Part shown: in pieces, positions 34,161 to 45,672 of the stretch
Layout: every line of letters starts with the position of its first letter
Position numbering within the stretch: position 1 is the first letter of the stretch
Assembly: GCA_002964805.2 (NCBI GenBank)
Contig: PUDQ02000019.1
Location: forward strand, 186,001-250,000
Direction: 5' to 3'
DNA: 64,000 nt
DNA from: Trametes villosa
Lineage: Eukaryota > Basidiomycota > Agaricomycetes > Polyporales > Polyporaceae
Program-made: the position numbers and the translations under genes
Notes under the pieces: model-generated
Databases searched by the model: none
The model's input: the letters and a program-made list of their open reading frames with translations, nothing else
Told to the model about the DNA's origin: nothing

Positions 34161-36993
34161 ATGTCGATCCCAACATGCTCGCTCTGCGCATCTCCTTCCT
34201 ACTCCTCAGGTATGGCTACTAGTGCGACTCCGCGCCACACGAAGGGCTCACACCCTGCTAAATCCCACGCAGAGGTGCGCAGGAGCCACCCCGCCAACAA
34301 AAATGCGTGGGCCAGTGAGATCTCCGGGCGCATCCTGCAATACGGCGACACCGTGGAGCAGTTCATCGACACGCTCCTCCCGTGCTCTAGCCCGTTTGCC
34401 TTGAACGACAACCTTGGAAACCCATTTGCGAAGTACAGACCTGGGAAGGGCAGAGAAAAGCTCGAGTACGGCAACGTCGTACGTCGCGCACTCGTTTTAC
34501 CTAGCCACTCCGCTAACTTAATGTGAGCCCCAGGTCGCCGGCTTCACGAGTATCATCAAGTCTTTCCCGCCCGACAAGAAGCTCGAGATCGCCGACACTC
34601 ACGGTGTCCGGCTATACTTTCCATTCGACGCCTTCATCAGCCACCACCACTACACAGAGCCCGACATCTCTGTCTCTCTCCCCGGGAAGCGTCTCGCCGC
34701 GTCATGGCAGAACGTATCGATGGTCATCGAGACCAAAGGCACGGACGCCGAAGACCCGTTCCCGAGGCGCGGGCACACGAACGTCGCGACCGTCGAGCAG
34801 CTCGCGAAGAACGCGCGCAACCTCATGCTCGCCCACGGCGCGCTCTCTGCCTTCGTCATCGGCATCTACGGCCACACCGTGCGCCTCGCCCGCTTCGACC
34901 ACTCCTGCGCGCTCGTCTCGAAGCCGCTCGACATCGACGCGATCAAGAACCACAGGCTGATCCAGAAGTTCTTCTGGCACTTCACGCACCCGCTCATCGG
35001 CGGCCCTGTCGTCGGCCGGAACCCGACGGTGATGAAGCTGGACGCGGACAGCCAGGAGTGGGTGAAGAAGGAGCTGCAGCGCGCGCGTGCGAAGCGATGG
35101 CAGGAGCATGTTGCCGAGATCGCGAAGGGCCGACGCGTCGAAATCTACGACGAGAAGACAGGCCGCTGCATCCCGTACCTGCTGTACCACCTCGTCGACG
35201 TCAACGGCCGACTCTTTTCGCGCGCGACGATGGTGTGGCGGGCGATCGAGGACACGCGGATCTGGCAGGACGGGCGGCTTGTACCGGACCCCTCGCGCAC
35301 TACACCGGTGAAGCCGCGTATCATGAAGGAGGCGTGGCGGCAGCTGGTGCGGACGGCCGAGGCGAAGTTCTACCAGCGCCTGGAGAGGAAGATTCCCCAA
35401 GAGGAGAAGTACGGGCTTGCGTCGATGGTGTATGGCGGAGATCTCGGCGAGTTCGAGCTGCGTTGGTGGAAGGAGACACAGCGGCGTCGAGAGGCGGGCA
35501 CATCGGGCAACACCGAGGGCGCGCCTGCGCCTGGGCCGTCATCCCCGGCGTCATCGTCTTCCCTATTCTGCTCGACGGGTAGCGCGACATCGCCGGCCGT
35601 CTCTGCCCTTGCGTCTCCTCGGGACTACGTACCGCGCGCGGACTTCCCGCTCCCATATCCTCAACATCAAACATATTCTTGGCGTCTCGTCTTCGGCAAG
35701 GACGACTGGCACCGAGAGCGCAGCCACATGCGCATGATCATCGACGACGTTGGCCGGCCGCTCACCGAGTTCACCTCCACTCATGAGCTAGTGTGCGCCG
35801 TACGTGACGCGATCAGAGGTACGCATATCCATTGCACGTTTGATGATGTATTTACTAATTCCGCCGCCAGGTCATCGGCAGGCATGGACAAAGGCCCGAC
35901 TTCTGCACCGCGACATCAGTGTCGGGAATATTTTGATTTCTGACGAGCAAGCGAAGGACTTCGTCGGGTTCCTCCACGACTACGACTACAGCTCAATGGA
36001 ACCCGAGCCCGATGAGAAGACCAAGAAGGGCCGTTCTTCCCATGGGTCACTCAAAGGCATGGCTAATGACGACGAAGACGATGAGTCGGACGACGGCTCC
36101 GACAAGAAGGAGCGCACGGTGAGCATACGACTCTGTATCAGTAGTTCTTGACGCGTACTGATTGACGCGCTGTCATGCAGGGCACTTTCTACTTCATGGC
36201 CTACGAGATTCTAAAGGTGCCCGGCGTCATCCACAACGCCCATCACGACCTCGAGTCGTTCTACTGGGTTCTCCTCTGGGTGATCGTCCGCCACACCGAT
36301 CACGGAGACAACCGGGGCCGGAAGCTCTGCAACGAGATCTTCGTGTTCGGCGACGACGCGCAGAGTGCGCACGCCAAGAGAGGCTGGCTGTCCGACTACA
36401 AGTTCGAGATCCAGGGTAACAAGCCCCTTACGCACCTACTCTCGGAGCTCAAGGACCTCCTTTTGGACAGCCTCCCAACGACGAGCAAGAAAAACAAGCG
36501 CATCCTCCTTACGTATGAAGCACTCCTCGAAGTGTTCGATGCTGCGATCGACATGCCTGGCTGGCCCAAAGACGACTGGCGCGAGTGCACGCTTCTCAAG
36601 GGCGACGGACGCACTGGCATTGCCCCCATCGCACAGGTCGTGGAGGAGGAGCGCGCCGGGATCATGACCGCGCCCGCCGAGGTCCCGGGCAAGCAGCTCC
36701 GGAAGCTCGTCGCCCGACGCATGCAGGGCGGGAAGAAGGTCCGCTTCCCGCCCCTCCCTGATCACCCGGACCTCCCGCCTCCGTACACTACCCACGACCA
36801 GGTGGAGCGCACTCGTTCGAAGAAGCGTGCGTTCCCCAGTATCGCGGAGGAGGATGCTGACGTGCGGGGCACGATGTCCGAGTCAGCACCCACCACGCGG
36901 AGCAAGAACAAGCGCGTGAAGCCAAACAACATGGGCCCCCCAACACGGGGCCCCGTCACTCGGTCGCAGTCGAGAAAGGCGAATGCCTCGTAG
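34161..36993 (+). CDS. FunK1-type fungal protein kinase
   Basis: Eukaryotic-type Ser/Thr kinase of the fungal FunK1 family, a group expanded in Agaricomycetes whose substrates are largely unknown. Exons: 34161-34478, 34534-35818, 35871-36118, 36181-36993; 887 residues. Seen: an N-lobe region with VIETKGTD and the FunK1-typical block VEQLAKNARNLMLAHG, then IGIYGHTVRLARFDHSCALVS; the catalytic loop HRDISVGNILI (about residue 547) with the catalytic Asp and metal-binding Asn present; DYDYS in place of DFG (about 571); GTFYFMAYEIL and HHDLESFYWVLLW, the family's counterpart of the APE/F-helix region. The C-terminus is basic (TRSKNKRVK) and may be nuclear. The glycine-rich loop is not obvious, as is usual for FunK1. 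It is the intact member of the duplicated cassette; the other copy retains only its ends. Confidence 0.85.
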
Positions 36994-37819
36994 TTGCCGA
37001 TGCGCAGAAGCCCAGTGTTCTTGCGATCGGATCTATCACGGGCGCCCTGCGCATATGTTCTGACCGTCTGAGCAGGGGTTTCCGAATGTGCTTCAGGTTC
37101 GTCTTGTACCCCACCACGTATCTCGAAGTCTATCTGTATCTGTATTTGTATACGACTTGGTATCTTTGCGGGCTTCTCTCTCATATTGTTGGCATCCACT
37201 GGCCCACTGTTGTTTTTCTCTGTTCGTCCAGGGATCTGCAAGCCATCGACTCGGAGAACCGCTGGCGTGCACTTTGAGCGCATAGTTCATGGAACACGGC
37301 GCACAACATTATTTTCTCAGTCTAATTTTCAGAGCGTGCTAGTGTGTGGCTTGTTAATCTACGTTCCCACATAAGCTTCACCCACTCTCCTACTCATTTT
37401 CTCCGGCCGATCGCCGAACTACCGTCGTCGCACTTTGATGTGCTTACGGGCCTCTGATATCTTCGGCTTTCGGTTTTCATGCGAGGGGTCATCCTATAGT
37501 ACAATCTGCACTCGATATTACAGGAAATCCCGGGTCCAAGTACCTATGTGCGACTACGAGGGTGCGAACACAGCATGAGCGTCCCTGTCCTCCGCATATC
37601 AAGATGATGACGGCGACGTGCAAGACTTAAGGGGTAATGTACAGGGGAGGGGAAAAGTGGAGATGCGGGTTTGGGAATAAGAGAACGAGAGGCCGCGAAA
37701 GCGCTTGAAAGCGATGCGACGGCAGAGCAATTCCGAGAGTCCATACGAGAGACAAACGGCTGCGTGCATGCCGCCAGAACGGCGAGCGCGGCGAGAGGTA
37801 GCGAGACGCGCGCTCGCGC
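36994..37819. other. 3' flank of the kinase gene
   Basis: The first 170 bases match the sequence after the kinase remnant at 44,075-44,260, which marks the right edge of the duplication. No gene seen in the rest. Confidence 0.45.
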
Positions 37820-38915
37820 GTGAATCAAGGCGCGAAGGCACGAACTGCGCGAGCTCCTGATTCGGGGACACCGCTGGCGGCGCGAGTTCCACAGGAGTAA
37901 GGTCGGCACTGGGCGCTGCTTGCAGAGGCGAGGTGAAGGCCGGACAAAGACACGGGTAGCACGGCGCGGTGCCGATGCCCGAGCACGCAACTTCAGGAGC
38001 GTACAGACACCCTAGAGAGGCTTTTGTGCAGTGAGCATCCTGCTGAGCTGAGGGGTGTAGTGTTCGCAGCGGATATACCGCTGAATGCGGGTAGAGGGGC
38101 AGGGACTTCTGAGGGAAGGGGCTGGAGGCGAAGCTAGTCATGAAGACGGGGAATGCGGCCGGGGTGGATGAGGGGGAAGGCGAAGTCTAAGACAATATGG
38201 ACTCTGCATGGAGCGCGGGGTCGAGCCACGACATCGCGCCGCCGAGGCCAAACTCGGGCGGTATGTACAGTGCTCGCGACGGTCGCGGCGAAGCGCAGCG
38301 GAACGACCAGAGTACCGCCCGATGAACGCAAGACCATCCCAAGACGAGGGAGGAAGCCACTCCAGACTCGATGCACGGATCGACGGCGCTCGTCGCAGGC
38401 GGAGTAGACTGGCTGCTGGGAACACCGGGGTATCGAGGATCAGGACCTGATCGTACGTCAGGGAGGTCCTCATTCACCGCTCGCGCTTCGTACCTGCTCG
38501 GATGGATAGAACTGCAGCCGAAAGGTTCATTGCGCGGTGGCGGGAGGTCACTGGGGATGCTGCGCTCACATGGCCGCTGGACTTGTACGAGTCACATCGA
38601 AGCGTGGAAGCGTGGAAGCGGGGAAGCGTGGAAGCGTCGACGAGGACGGTGGAGGTTCGGGCGGGTAAAGAGGCGATGGCGTTACGGCTGCTTGAGGGGA
38701 CGGGTAAGCGACGACAAAGAGAGATGCGGAGGTAGGGAGCGATAGCCTCGATAGACAGAGGAGGTATTATGGCAGGCGGTGGAGATATGACGAGCGTCAT
38801 GCGTGGACGGTATGGCTAGCGTACGATGCTGCCGGGGAATGGGTTGTGACATATTGACGTTGCTCTGAACGCTCTTGGTGGGCGTTGCTGCGTTGTTGCG
38901 GGCTGGAATGCGCAA
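37820..38915 (-). pseudogene. Inverted, internally deleted copy of the 47.2-kb gene
   Basis: Read on the minus strand, it matches 47,110-47,500 (including sequence upstream of the ATG and residues such as NLSAA, IRAGTKR) and then jumps to 48,270-49,030 (QVLILDTP, FGLGGAMSWLDPALH, PNQELAQFV). About 0.77 kb of coding sequence and the intron are missing between the two parts, and the parts lie in different frames. An expansion of a GGAAGCGT unit sits near 38,600-38,640. I call it a non-functional copy, although expression of short fragments cannot be excluded. Confidence 0.8.
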
Positions 38916-39109
38916 AACAATGACAATAGCGACGGTAGCTACCTTGATGGAGCAACGTGAGTTGAGAATGACGTGAGCTCGAGAAACGGAAAGTAGTTAC
39001 ATCGTGGAGTTGCCTCAGGGAGAAAGGGGGATGGTTTGTGGCGCCCCAATGTCCCCGAAGTTGGACCTCGGGCTCAGGTGAGAAACCGTGCAGTCGTCTC
39101 TCTTCGACA

Positions 39110-40869
39110 TCACAGCCATCGGTGCGGACGACGCGGAAATGAGTCTTCCCGATTCCTGGGTTTCATAAGTGCGAGGTGAGGTATGATAGCATGAGAGCAT
39201 ACGCACCCGTAACCATCGATTTCGACAAGTTCCGGCCTGTAGTCGAGCTCAACGAGTCTGCCTGTCGTAGGATTACGGATGGCGCGATACGGCAACCACA
39301 GGCTCATACCCGCCCTCAGGGACAAGATACACACAAACTGTACCGTCGCACTGAGGGGATGCACAAGCGAGCGAAGCAGGTCATCCGTCTTTTCCCAGAC
39401 GTGCGCAGCTTTGAGATCAAGGTGTATCCTGAGAAGTTGCAGATGCGCCAGGGGGGCGAGCGCGTTGCCTATGTCCTCCTATGATGCAGAGCGTTATGAT
39501 ACAGGAAACACGAGGAACAGGCCGACTCACTAAAGGCGCCGCGAGATGCCGTCCGCCCTTGTGGTAACGTATGATTTGAAGGAATGTGAGTGATGGGAAT
39601 GCAGTCGCGATGTACCGGAAGAGCAGCACGTCATCCCCCGATGCCGCAAACTCGATGTCGAGGTGCCGAAGATGGACGAGCGACGGGCCGCACCGGCGCA
39701 GAAGACGTAGCATTTCCGAAGATGTGAGAAGAGGCGATGTCCACAGACGAGAATTCATGTAGCAGCCTTGACGGCCAAAACTTGTTTGGAGTGCCACGTA
39801 ATGCCGAGGGAAGCATCGCAAGGTCAGCTCCTGGAGGTCCGCGGGTAGGTGCGCATACAGTTCATCGTCGGGGAGCGGGTGAGAGACCGATAATGTTTCC
39901 AGGTTCGGCCAGGGACACCCGCCTGCCCAGCCAGGAGGACATATCCGCCGGGGACTCGTTCCAGCGCGCAGCGCCATCTCGACCTTGAGGACTCGAAGGT
40001 TTGGCATCCGGGCGAAGGCCTCCATCATGAAGTTGTTCGATGGGCCTCGCGGGCCCCCTCGCAGTACCAGCTCTCGGAGGCTAGGCCATTCGTTCTTCCT
40101 GAACGCTTTCAGGGGCGCAGTGTCGCTCATCATCACCGATACCTGAAGCGTACGATGGATCTGCATGAACAGGCGGTACAGAAAATCGGTCTCGGCCGGT
40201 GTTTGCGAGTAGGGCTCGTAGTACGGGACGGCTCTGCGAAACGATGTGAGGGAGGAGATGGGACCGGTGAGGCGTGCTCGCTTGGGGAAAGTGAAGTCAT
40301 GGTCCTGGGTGAGGCATATCGACGGACCGAACTGGACGGAGCTGAGCTGGGGTGCGGACAGAATAGCATCAAGGATCCAGAACGGGAGGCCAGCGCCGGC
40401 AGCCGTGTTCACGATGAGGTTCTGCAGTCGAGTCATCTCGCGCAAAGCATCGAGGAGAAATGGATGTTTGACACCCTCGTACACAGTAGGAGGTGCCGGT
40501 GGCGGGGGGATACGCGTTTGACGCTCCCATCGAAGCTCGCCCTCGATAGAGACGAAGTGGCATTGGCTCGTGAATTCAAGTGTCCTATCATATGATGAGC
40601 ACACCAGAGCAGCACGCTATGACCTTCCTTACACACCGTATATGCGGCCTGACGTTCTTGGGGATGAAGCTTTGGGGTGTAAAATCACCCGGCAGTAAGC
40701 AGATCCGCGTGAAGAGAACTGGCATGCATAAGTCGCGGAGCCAGCGACAGGTGACAGAAAGCTGTATCAAAGATCGTTTATGCAGAACCAGCTGGAAGAC
40801 GAGGAGCAACACATCAGGATCAAGTGAGAGCAGCGTTCTTGGAAGCGTGGGCGATGACACGGCGGCCAT
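39110..40869 (-). CDS. F-box protein, paralogue 3
   Basis: Putative SCF adaptor of 551 residues. Exons on the minus strand: 40869-40637, 40584-39531, 39478-39110, the same three-exon layout as the other two paralogues with introns of about 52 nt. The N-terminal F-box-like region reads LDPDVLLLVFQLV, then SVTCRWLRDLCMPVLF. The body aligns to paralogues 1 and 2 (FLLDALREMTRLQNLIVN, APQLSSVQFG, CPPGWAGGCPWPNLE) but is clearly more diverged, with a Pro-rich insertion (RIPPPPAPPTVYEG). Its flanks are not part of the duplicated block, so it arose from an older duplication. Confidence 0.75.
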
Positions 40870-41612
40870 GAAGAAAGCGAGGTCGGAACCAAGAGTGTAC
40901 TGTTATTATAGCGCAGGGTAACGGGGCGTGATAAGAACTCCGAACTCCGAAAACAGACGGGTTATGTCCTCCTGATGCCACTCCATATGAGGCGCTTATT
41001 CTATATACGCCAGGTGCTGAGCGCTGAGCGCTGAGTACGTGTGCCGTCTGCGCCTCCGTTTGTTCGTCCTCAACGCTGACGCGGCTCTCGCTGTAGCGCT
41101 CTCATGGAGCTGGGAAGGATCGATGTGTTCGGCCACAGGCGCCCCATCATTTCGTGCTTCACATGGCGCTGCTTTCTCGCGGGCTGGCTGGGCGCCGAGC
41201 GCAAGGTCGTCAGCAGGTGAACGGGCGTCGACCAGGGAGAGACACAGCGATGCGGCGGGGGCGGGGGCGGACGACTGCCGCGATCATGAGGGCGCGGCCG
41301 CTGACGTTCTGTAGAGTACGTAGAGCCTGCGATTTGTAAGTACATGTAGCATACAGAATGAAGTGCAAAGGGATGCTGGTCCTCGTCGCGGCGCCATCGA
41401 GCAGGGCGGCTATGGGCCAGGATCGCCGGAATCGCCAGAATCTCCAGTCTGAGAATACGACGCGTCGTGGATACGAGCCCCGTAGTAGGATACTAGCCCG
41501 CGTCGGTCGGAGTGCTGGTTGACGACAGGATACCGCGCTCCACTGTTCATCGGCGCGATCGGCGGGTGGCGACGGTACTCGATTCGAACGACATGCTAAG
41601 ATACGTGAGCTG
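40870..41612. other. Intergenic, start of right duplicated block
   Basis: From about 40,976 this aligns to 29,697 onward. A triplicated GCTGAGC unit lies near 41,025. No gene seen. Confidence 0.45.
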
Positions 41613-43270
41613 TCAGTCCTGTGCGGGGATAAATCGCACAGAGACGTACGGATAGCCGTCGATGATTTCGTATTCATCTGTGTACTCGAGCCTGACCCTG
41701 TCGCCGGCAGTCGCGTCGCGGACGACGTGATACGGTTGCCACCGGTTGTCGCCCCGAGAGCGTACCAATGTACACAGAAAACGAACCGTTGGGCTGAGCG
41801 GCTGCACAAGAAGACCGAAGTCTTCCGTGGGCTCATCGCTATGCGCGTACTGGTAGTCGAGGTAGAGCCGCAAGAGCCGAAGATGGGATAGTGGGGCGAG
41901 GGCGTTCCCGAGATCTGACTGGGGCAGACAGTCAGCGTAGCCACATGCAGACGTTCGAGCTGCTTACCAACGGCACCGGGAATGGGTCTGATCCTTTGTG
42001 GTATCGTAGGAGCTGAAGGAAGGTGAGCGCAGGGAAAGCGCTTGCGACGTGGCGCAGGAGCGTAGCATCGTCTCCTGAAGCCTCGAACTCGATGTCGAGG
42101 TGTCGGAGGATGCTGAGCGACGGGCCGCACCGGCGTAGCACATGCAGCATTGCCGTGGATGAGAGTAAAGATGACGTCCACCCTCGCGAATGCATGAACC
42201 AACCCTCCCCATACCGCTTAGAATCCAAAGCTATGTAGTGCCGAGGGAAGCACCGCAAGGTGAGCTGCAAGAGGCTCTCGGGCAAGTGGGCATAGAACTC
42301 GTCGTCCGGATGGGGGTAGGAGACCGTCAGGACCTCCAGATTCGGCCATGGACAATCGCCCGTCCAGCCAGGAGGGCACAGTCGTTGCGGGTCAGTGTCG
42401 ATTGGCTGCGCCAGCTCGAGCTTGAGGATACGAAGGTTGGGCATTCGCGCGAAGATGTCGACCGCGTAAGTCTCGCCCGAGCACAGAGGGTGTCCGCGAA
42501 GAACCAGCTCGCGGAGGCAGGGCCAGTTGTTCGTTGCAAACGTCCGCAAGGGTGCAGTATTACTAGGCATCTCTGCGGCTCGAAGGGAGTGGTGGGCCTG
42601 CTCTAATATACGGGATATGACTTCGGCTTCGTTCGATACGCACGAATAGTCCTCGTAGCACCGTAGAGATCGGCGAAATGAGGTGAGGGGGGCGACCGGG
42701 CCGGTCAAGCCGAGATCTTTGGGAAAGCTAGGGTCTTCGACGACGTGCAGGAAGATTGAACGGCCAAACTGGACAGAGGTGAGCTGAGGAGTTGCGAGGA
42801 TGGCGTTGAAGATCCAGAACGGCATGCCCCCGTTATAACTGAAGTTGACGATGAGGTTTCGTAAGCGCGTCATTGCACGCAAAGCATCATGCAAGAACTG
42901 GCTGTTGGGACTGCTATGCGCGCAACTACGTGCGTGGCGATGTTGTCCGGTATACGGAGGGGCGAAATAGCAATCCCTGGTGAACTCCAGCGTCCTGCCA
43001 ATGGATGAGCACTCCAATCCAGCACGTACCACCGCTCCTGACTCACACAACGTATGTCCTGATGCTGTCAGCGACGAAGTCTTGCGGGGTGAAATGCCTC
43101 GACCACAGACGGATCGTCGAGAAGAGTATGGGCATGGACAGCTCGCGAATCCAGCGGCACGTGGAGGAAAGCTGTCCCAGGCAGCGTTGACCAGCGGCGA
43201 GTCTGAATATAAAGACAAGCACGTCAGCATCAAGTGTGAGCAAACTTCGTGAGGATGTTTGTGACGACAT
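41613..43270 (-). CDS. F-box protein, paralogue 2
   Basis: Putative SCF adaptor of 518 residues and the close sister of the gene at 30243-31968. Exons on the minus strand: 43270-43047, 42994-41968, 41918-41613; the first two exons have exactly the same lengths as in paralogue 1 (224 and 1027 nt), so no net indels have accumulated in them. The F-box-like N-terminus (LDADVLVFIFRLA, then STCRWIRELSMPILF) and the solenoid-like body are conserved (FWIFNAILATPQL, SIFLHVVEDPSFPK). It ends at TGA after FIPAQD. The maintained frame suggests both copies are, or were until recently, functional. Its upstream region lacks the transposon found at the start of paralogue 1. Confidence 0.75.
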
Positions 43271-43860
43271 GGTAGCCGAGAAGGATTCGCCGCGGGGGCG
43301 GATACTCTCTGGTAAGTATCTACAAAGAGCATGTAAGGCGAAGCTTAGGGTTTTCACGTTCCGAAAGCTGGCTGTGATACTCCGAAAGGGGCTGTGAGCT
43401 GTTGGATGTTTGGCGCTAATGCGAGCGCTCAGCGCTCAAGCGCTCAACGTCCAACCAGTGAAGTCTATATCGCTCAAGAGTCGAAGGTCCCAGGAGCTTC
43501 TGCGACCGCAACCGCTACGGGCCACCGAACCAGCACCCCGTCGTAGTACTCTGCGCATTAGATACTGGGTGACACACTCAAAAACAGCTCTGGCGTGCGC
43601 AGGAGTTTTCCGGTCAAGGTGAGCGAGAACGCGCGGGCAGATTGAAGCTGTCGCGGATCGCGTGCCACTACTAACAGCAAGAACTCAGGGTAGGGACTAT
43701 TGTGCATACGGTGCTCATGCCAGGCAGTCTAAACTACTAAAGACAGATACCCTGTTTGGGATTCGAGACATGTAGCGTTTTGTCGCGGGTGTGGCACCTA
43801 GCCCTGACGAGCAGTGCTGACCTTAGCGCTTCAACTCCCATGCACGAAAGTTTCCATCTC

Positions 43861-44075
43861 GCATTAGTGAGTTAATGCACCCCTCGATTTGTCGAAGACG
43901 CAATTGTTGACGGGAGACTCTGACAGCTCTATCGCCATGCGTGGCTCACGCATATACCTCTCGCGGTCGGCGCTTGGACAGGCCCCTCTCCGGTGTTCGG
44001 AAGCCGAACAACATGGGCCCGCCAAGACGGGGCCCCGTCACTCGGTCGCAGTCGAGAAAGGCGAGCGTCTCGTAG
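43861..44075 (+). pseudogene. FunK1 kinase remnant, body deleted
   Basis: The first part matches 33,960-34,092, upstream of the kinase start. At about 43,990 the sequence jumps to a match with 36,917-36,999, the last codons of the kinase (AACAACATGGGCCC, then CGGTCGCAGTCGAGAAAGG and a stop). The catalytic region is entirely missing, so no kinase can be made here. Confidence 0.85.
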
Positions 44076-44280
44076 TCGCCCTGCGGAGGAGCCTAGGGCC
44101 CTCGTAGCGGGGAGCATGACGGACCCTGTGTGTGCATATCTTCCAATCGTCCAAGTGGGGGTTTCCAAGTGTGCTCCAGGTTTGTTTTGTACTGTAGTAC
44201 TCCACCTCGGGTCTCCAAGTGTATCTCTCTCGGTATCTCTATTCGGATTTGTATTTTTGCGCTAGGATTCCATCCCATAT

Positions 44281-44794
44281 TGACATATCTCAGCACGCCC
44301 TTGGAATTGAAAATTCTCTGTCTTCTAAGGAGACCTGCAAGGCTTCGAGCGTCCAGAGGCGTGCACTGCGCTAGCAACACCGCGCAACAGTTCAACACGA
44401 GCACATTTAACCCACACAGAAGGAACCGGAATGCTCGCCGTGCAGGTGTCGTGAAACGGCTTCGGTCGAGGACAGGCACACTATTGCATACTACAAGGTA
44501 GACTGACTTCGAGGACTGGGTATGTACATCTCGATACTTCTACAGCATATTTCCTGCTGCCAGCTCTTCGAGGCGTCCTTGACGTCCGTACTCGATCCCC
44601 GGCGGCGCATACTCAGAACGCGCCCGTAGCTGCAACCATATATCTCTCACGACATGCATACACGACGCAGGCCCTGCAGATACCATCGAGTTGCGCGCGG
44701 CCCGCAGGCGGCTCGCACCTCTCGCTCGCGACGCTCAAGCACGGCGCTGATGCATAGGGTCAGTCAAGGGGGCAGCGGCGGACCACACCCGCAG
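44281..44794. other. Intergenic
   Basis: No gene or repeat recognised. Confidence 0.35.
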
Positions 44795-45195
44795 TCAATC
44801 AGTCACATCCCGCAGTGGGAAAAGTCCTGGGTTCCCCGGCGCCCGCAAAGACCGAGCAACGCTTCTGGCGGCCAGTGCACCGCGATCGCTGGGGCTCACG
44901 AACGTCACCATCTCTTGCCCCACGCGCGTCGTGTGTGGGCTGGCAAAGCGGCTCGGAATTGGATGCCACACCGTGCGACCTTCCCCTGATCCGGAAGGAC
45001 CACCTCGAGATGACCGGCGGCGGGGGTGAAGACGTCGGCTCCGCAAGAGCGCGCGCCCTCTTTCTCAGAGTACCGAGCGGCGGGAAGATGCGCCCTCCGT
45101 AAGCCGAGCGCGGACCTCCAGCGATGCCGATTGTCACGGGCGATGACCGGAGTGTTGGCAAAGTGAGGACCGTTGACCGAAGGCGCGTCGCTCAT
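44795..45195 (-). CDS. Small orphan protein, three exons (tentative)
   Basis: Tentative 92-residue protein. Minus-strand exons 45195-45116, 45057-45004 and 44939-44795 keep one frame across two GT-AG introns. The N-terminus is MSDAPSVNGPHFANTP, a Pro/Ser run follows, and the C-terminal part is MVTFVSPSDRGALAARS. The first acceptor (AAAGAG) is weak. The family is not recognised. Confidence 0.35.
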
Positions 45196-45672
45196 GGAGA
45201 GCCGTGAGCACTCGAGCGTGCACAGCACGAGCGCGAAAGCCTAGGCATCCGACGACTCCCAAGCAGCCAGCGGTTGGATCCGAGCTGCCGAACGAGAGCG
45301 AGAGACAGAAGCGGCTCAGAGTCGGGAACAAAGCAAGAGGCACGGGCACGAGTAGCTAGGACCTAGAAGCAGCAGAATGAGCGTCCACAACACCAGCCGA
45401 AGTGGCGGACGGACAGGTATCTGGCAAGGAGGTGTAAAATAGACGCGGTCAAACGCCCGCTCCCGCTCGGAGACTGCTTACCCGCATTCACGTACCGTGG
45501 TGCCTGAGATCATGCGCCTTGCGCCGCGGTGGAAATTCCCCAGTAGCCAGCAGGTGGAGCGGGTAGATCAGCATAGGCAGAGGAACGAGCCGAAGCGCAG
45601 GTTGGCAAGAGCGGTGAGACCAGGGATGGAGCGGCGGCGCTGAAGGAGCGAAAGTCGGGTTGGGAGATGCGC

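Larger units (their letters stand above)
29697..37160 (+). repeat. Segmental duplication, left copy
   Basis: Matches 40,976-44,280 in the same orientation. Shared blocks are the non-coding 3' side, the F-box gene, its upstream sequence (GTAAGTATCTACAAAGAGCA in both), an intergenic stretch (AGGAGTTTTCCGGTCAAGGT in both), and the beginning and end of the FunK1 gene. This copy carries two insertions absent from the other (31982-32668 and 32982-33689) and retains the kinase body. Confidence 0.85.
40976..44280 (+). repeat. Segmental duplication, right copy
   Basis: Counterpart of 29,697-37,160, shorter because it lacks both transposon insertions and about 2.8 kb of the kinase gene. Both copies have the same orientation. 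Confidence 0.85.

Noticed and set aside
34704..35582. Overlapping plus- and minus-strand open frames of 230-290 codons
   Set aside because: They are other frames of the FunK1 kinase exon, which carries the recognisable motifs.
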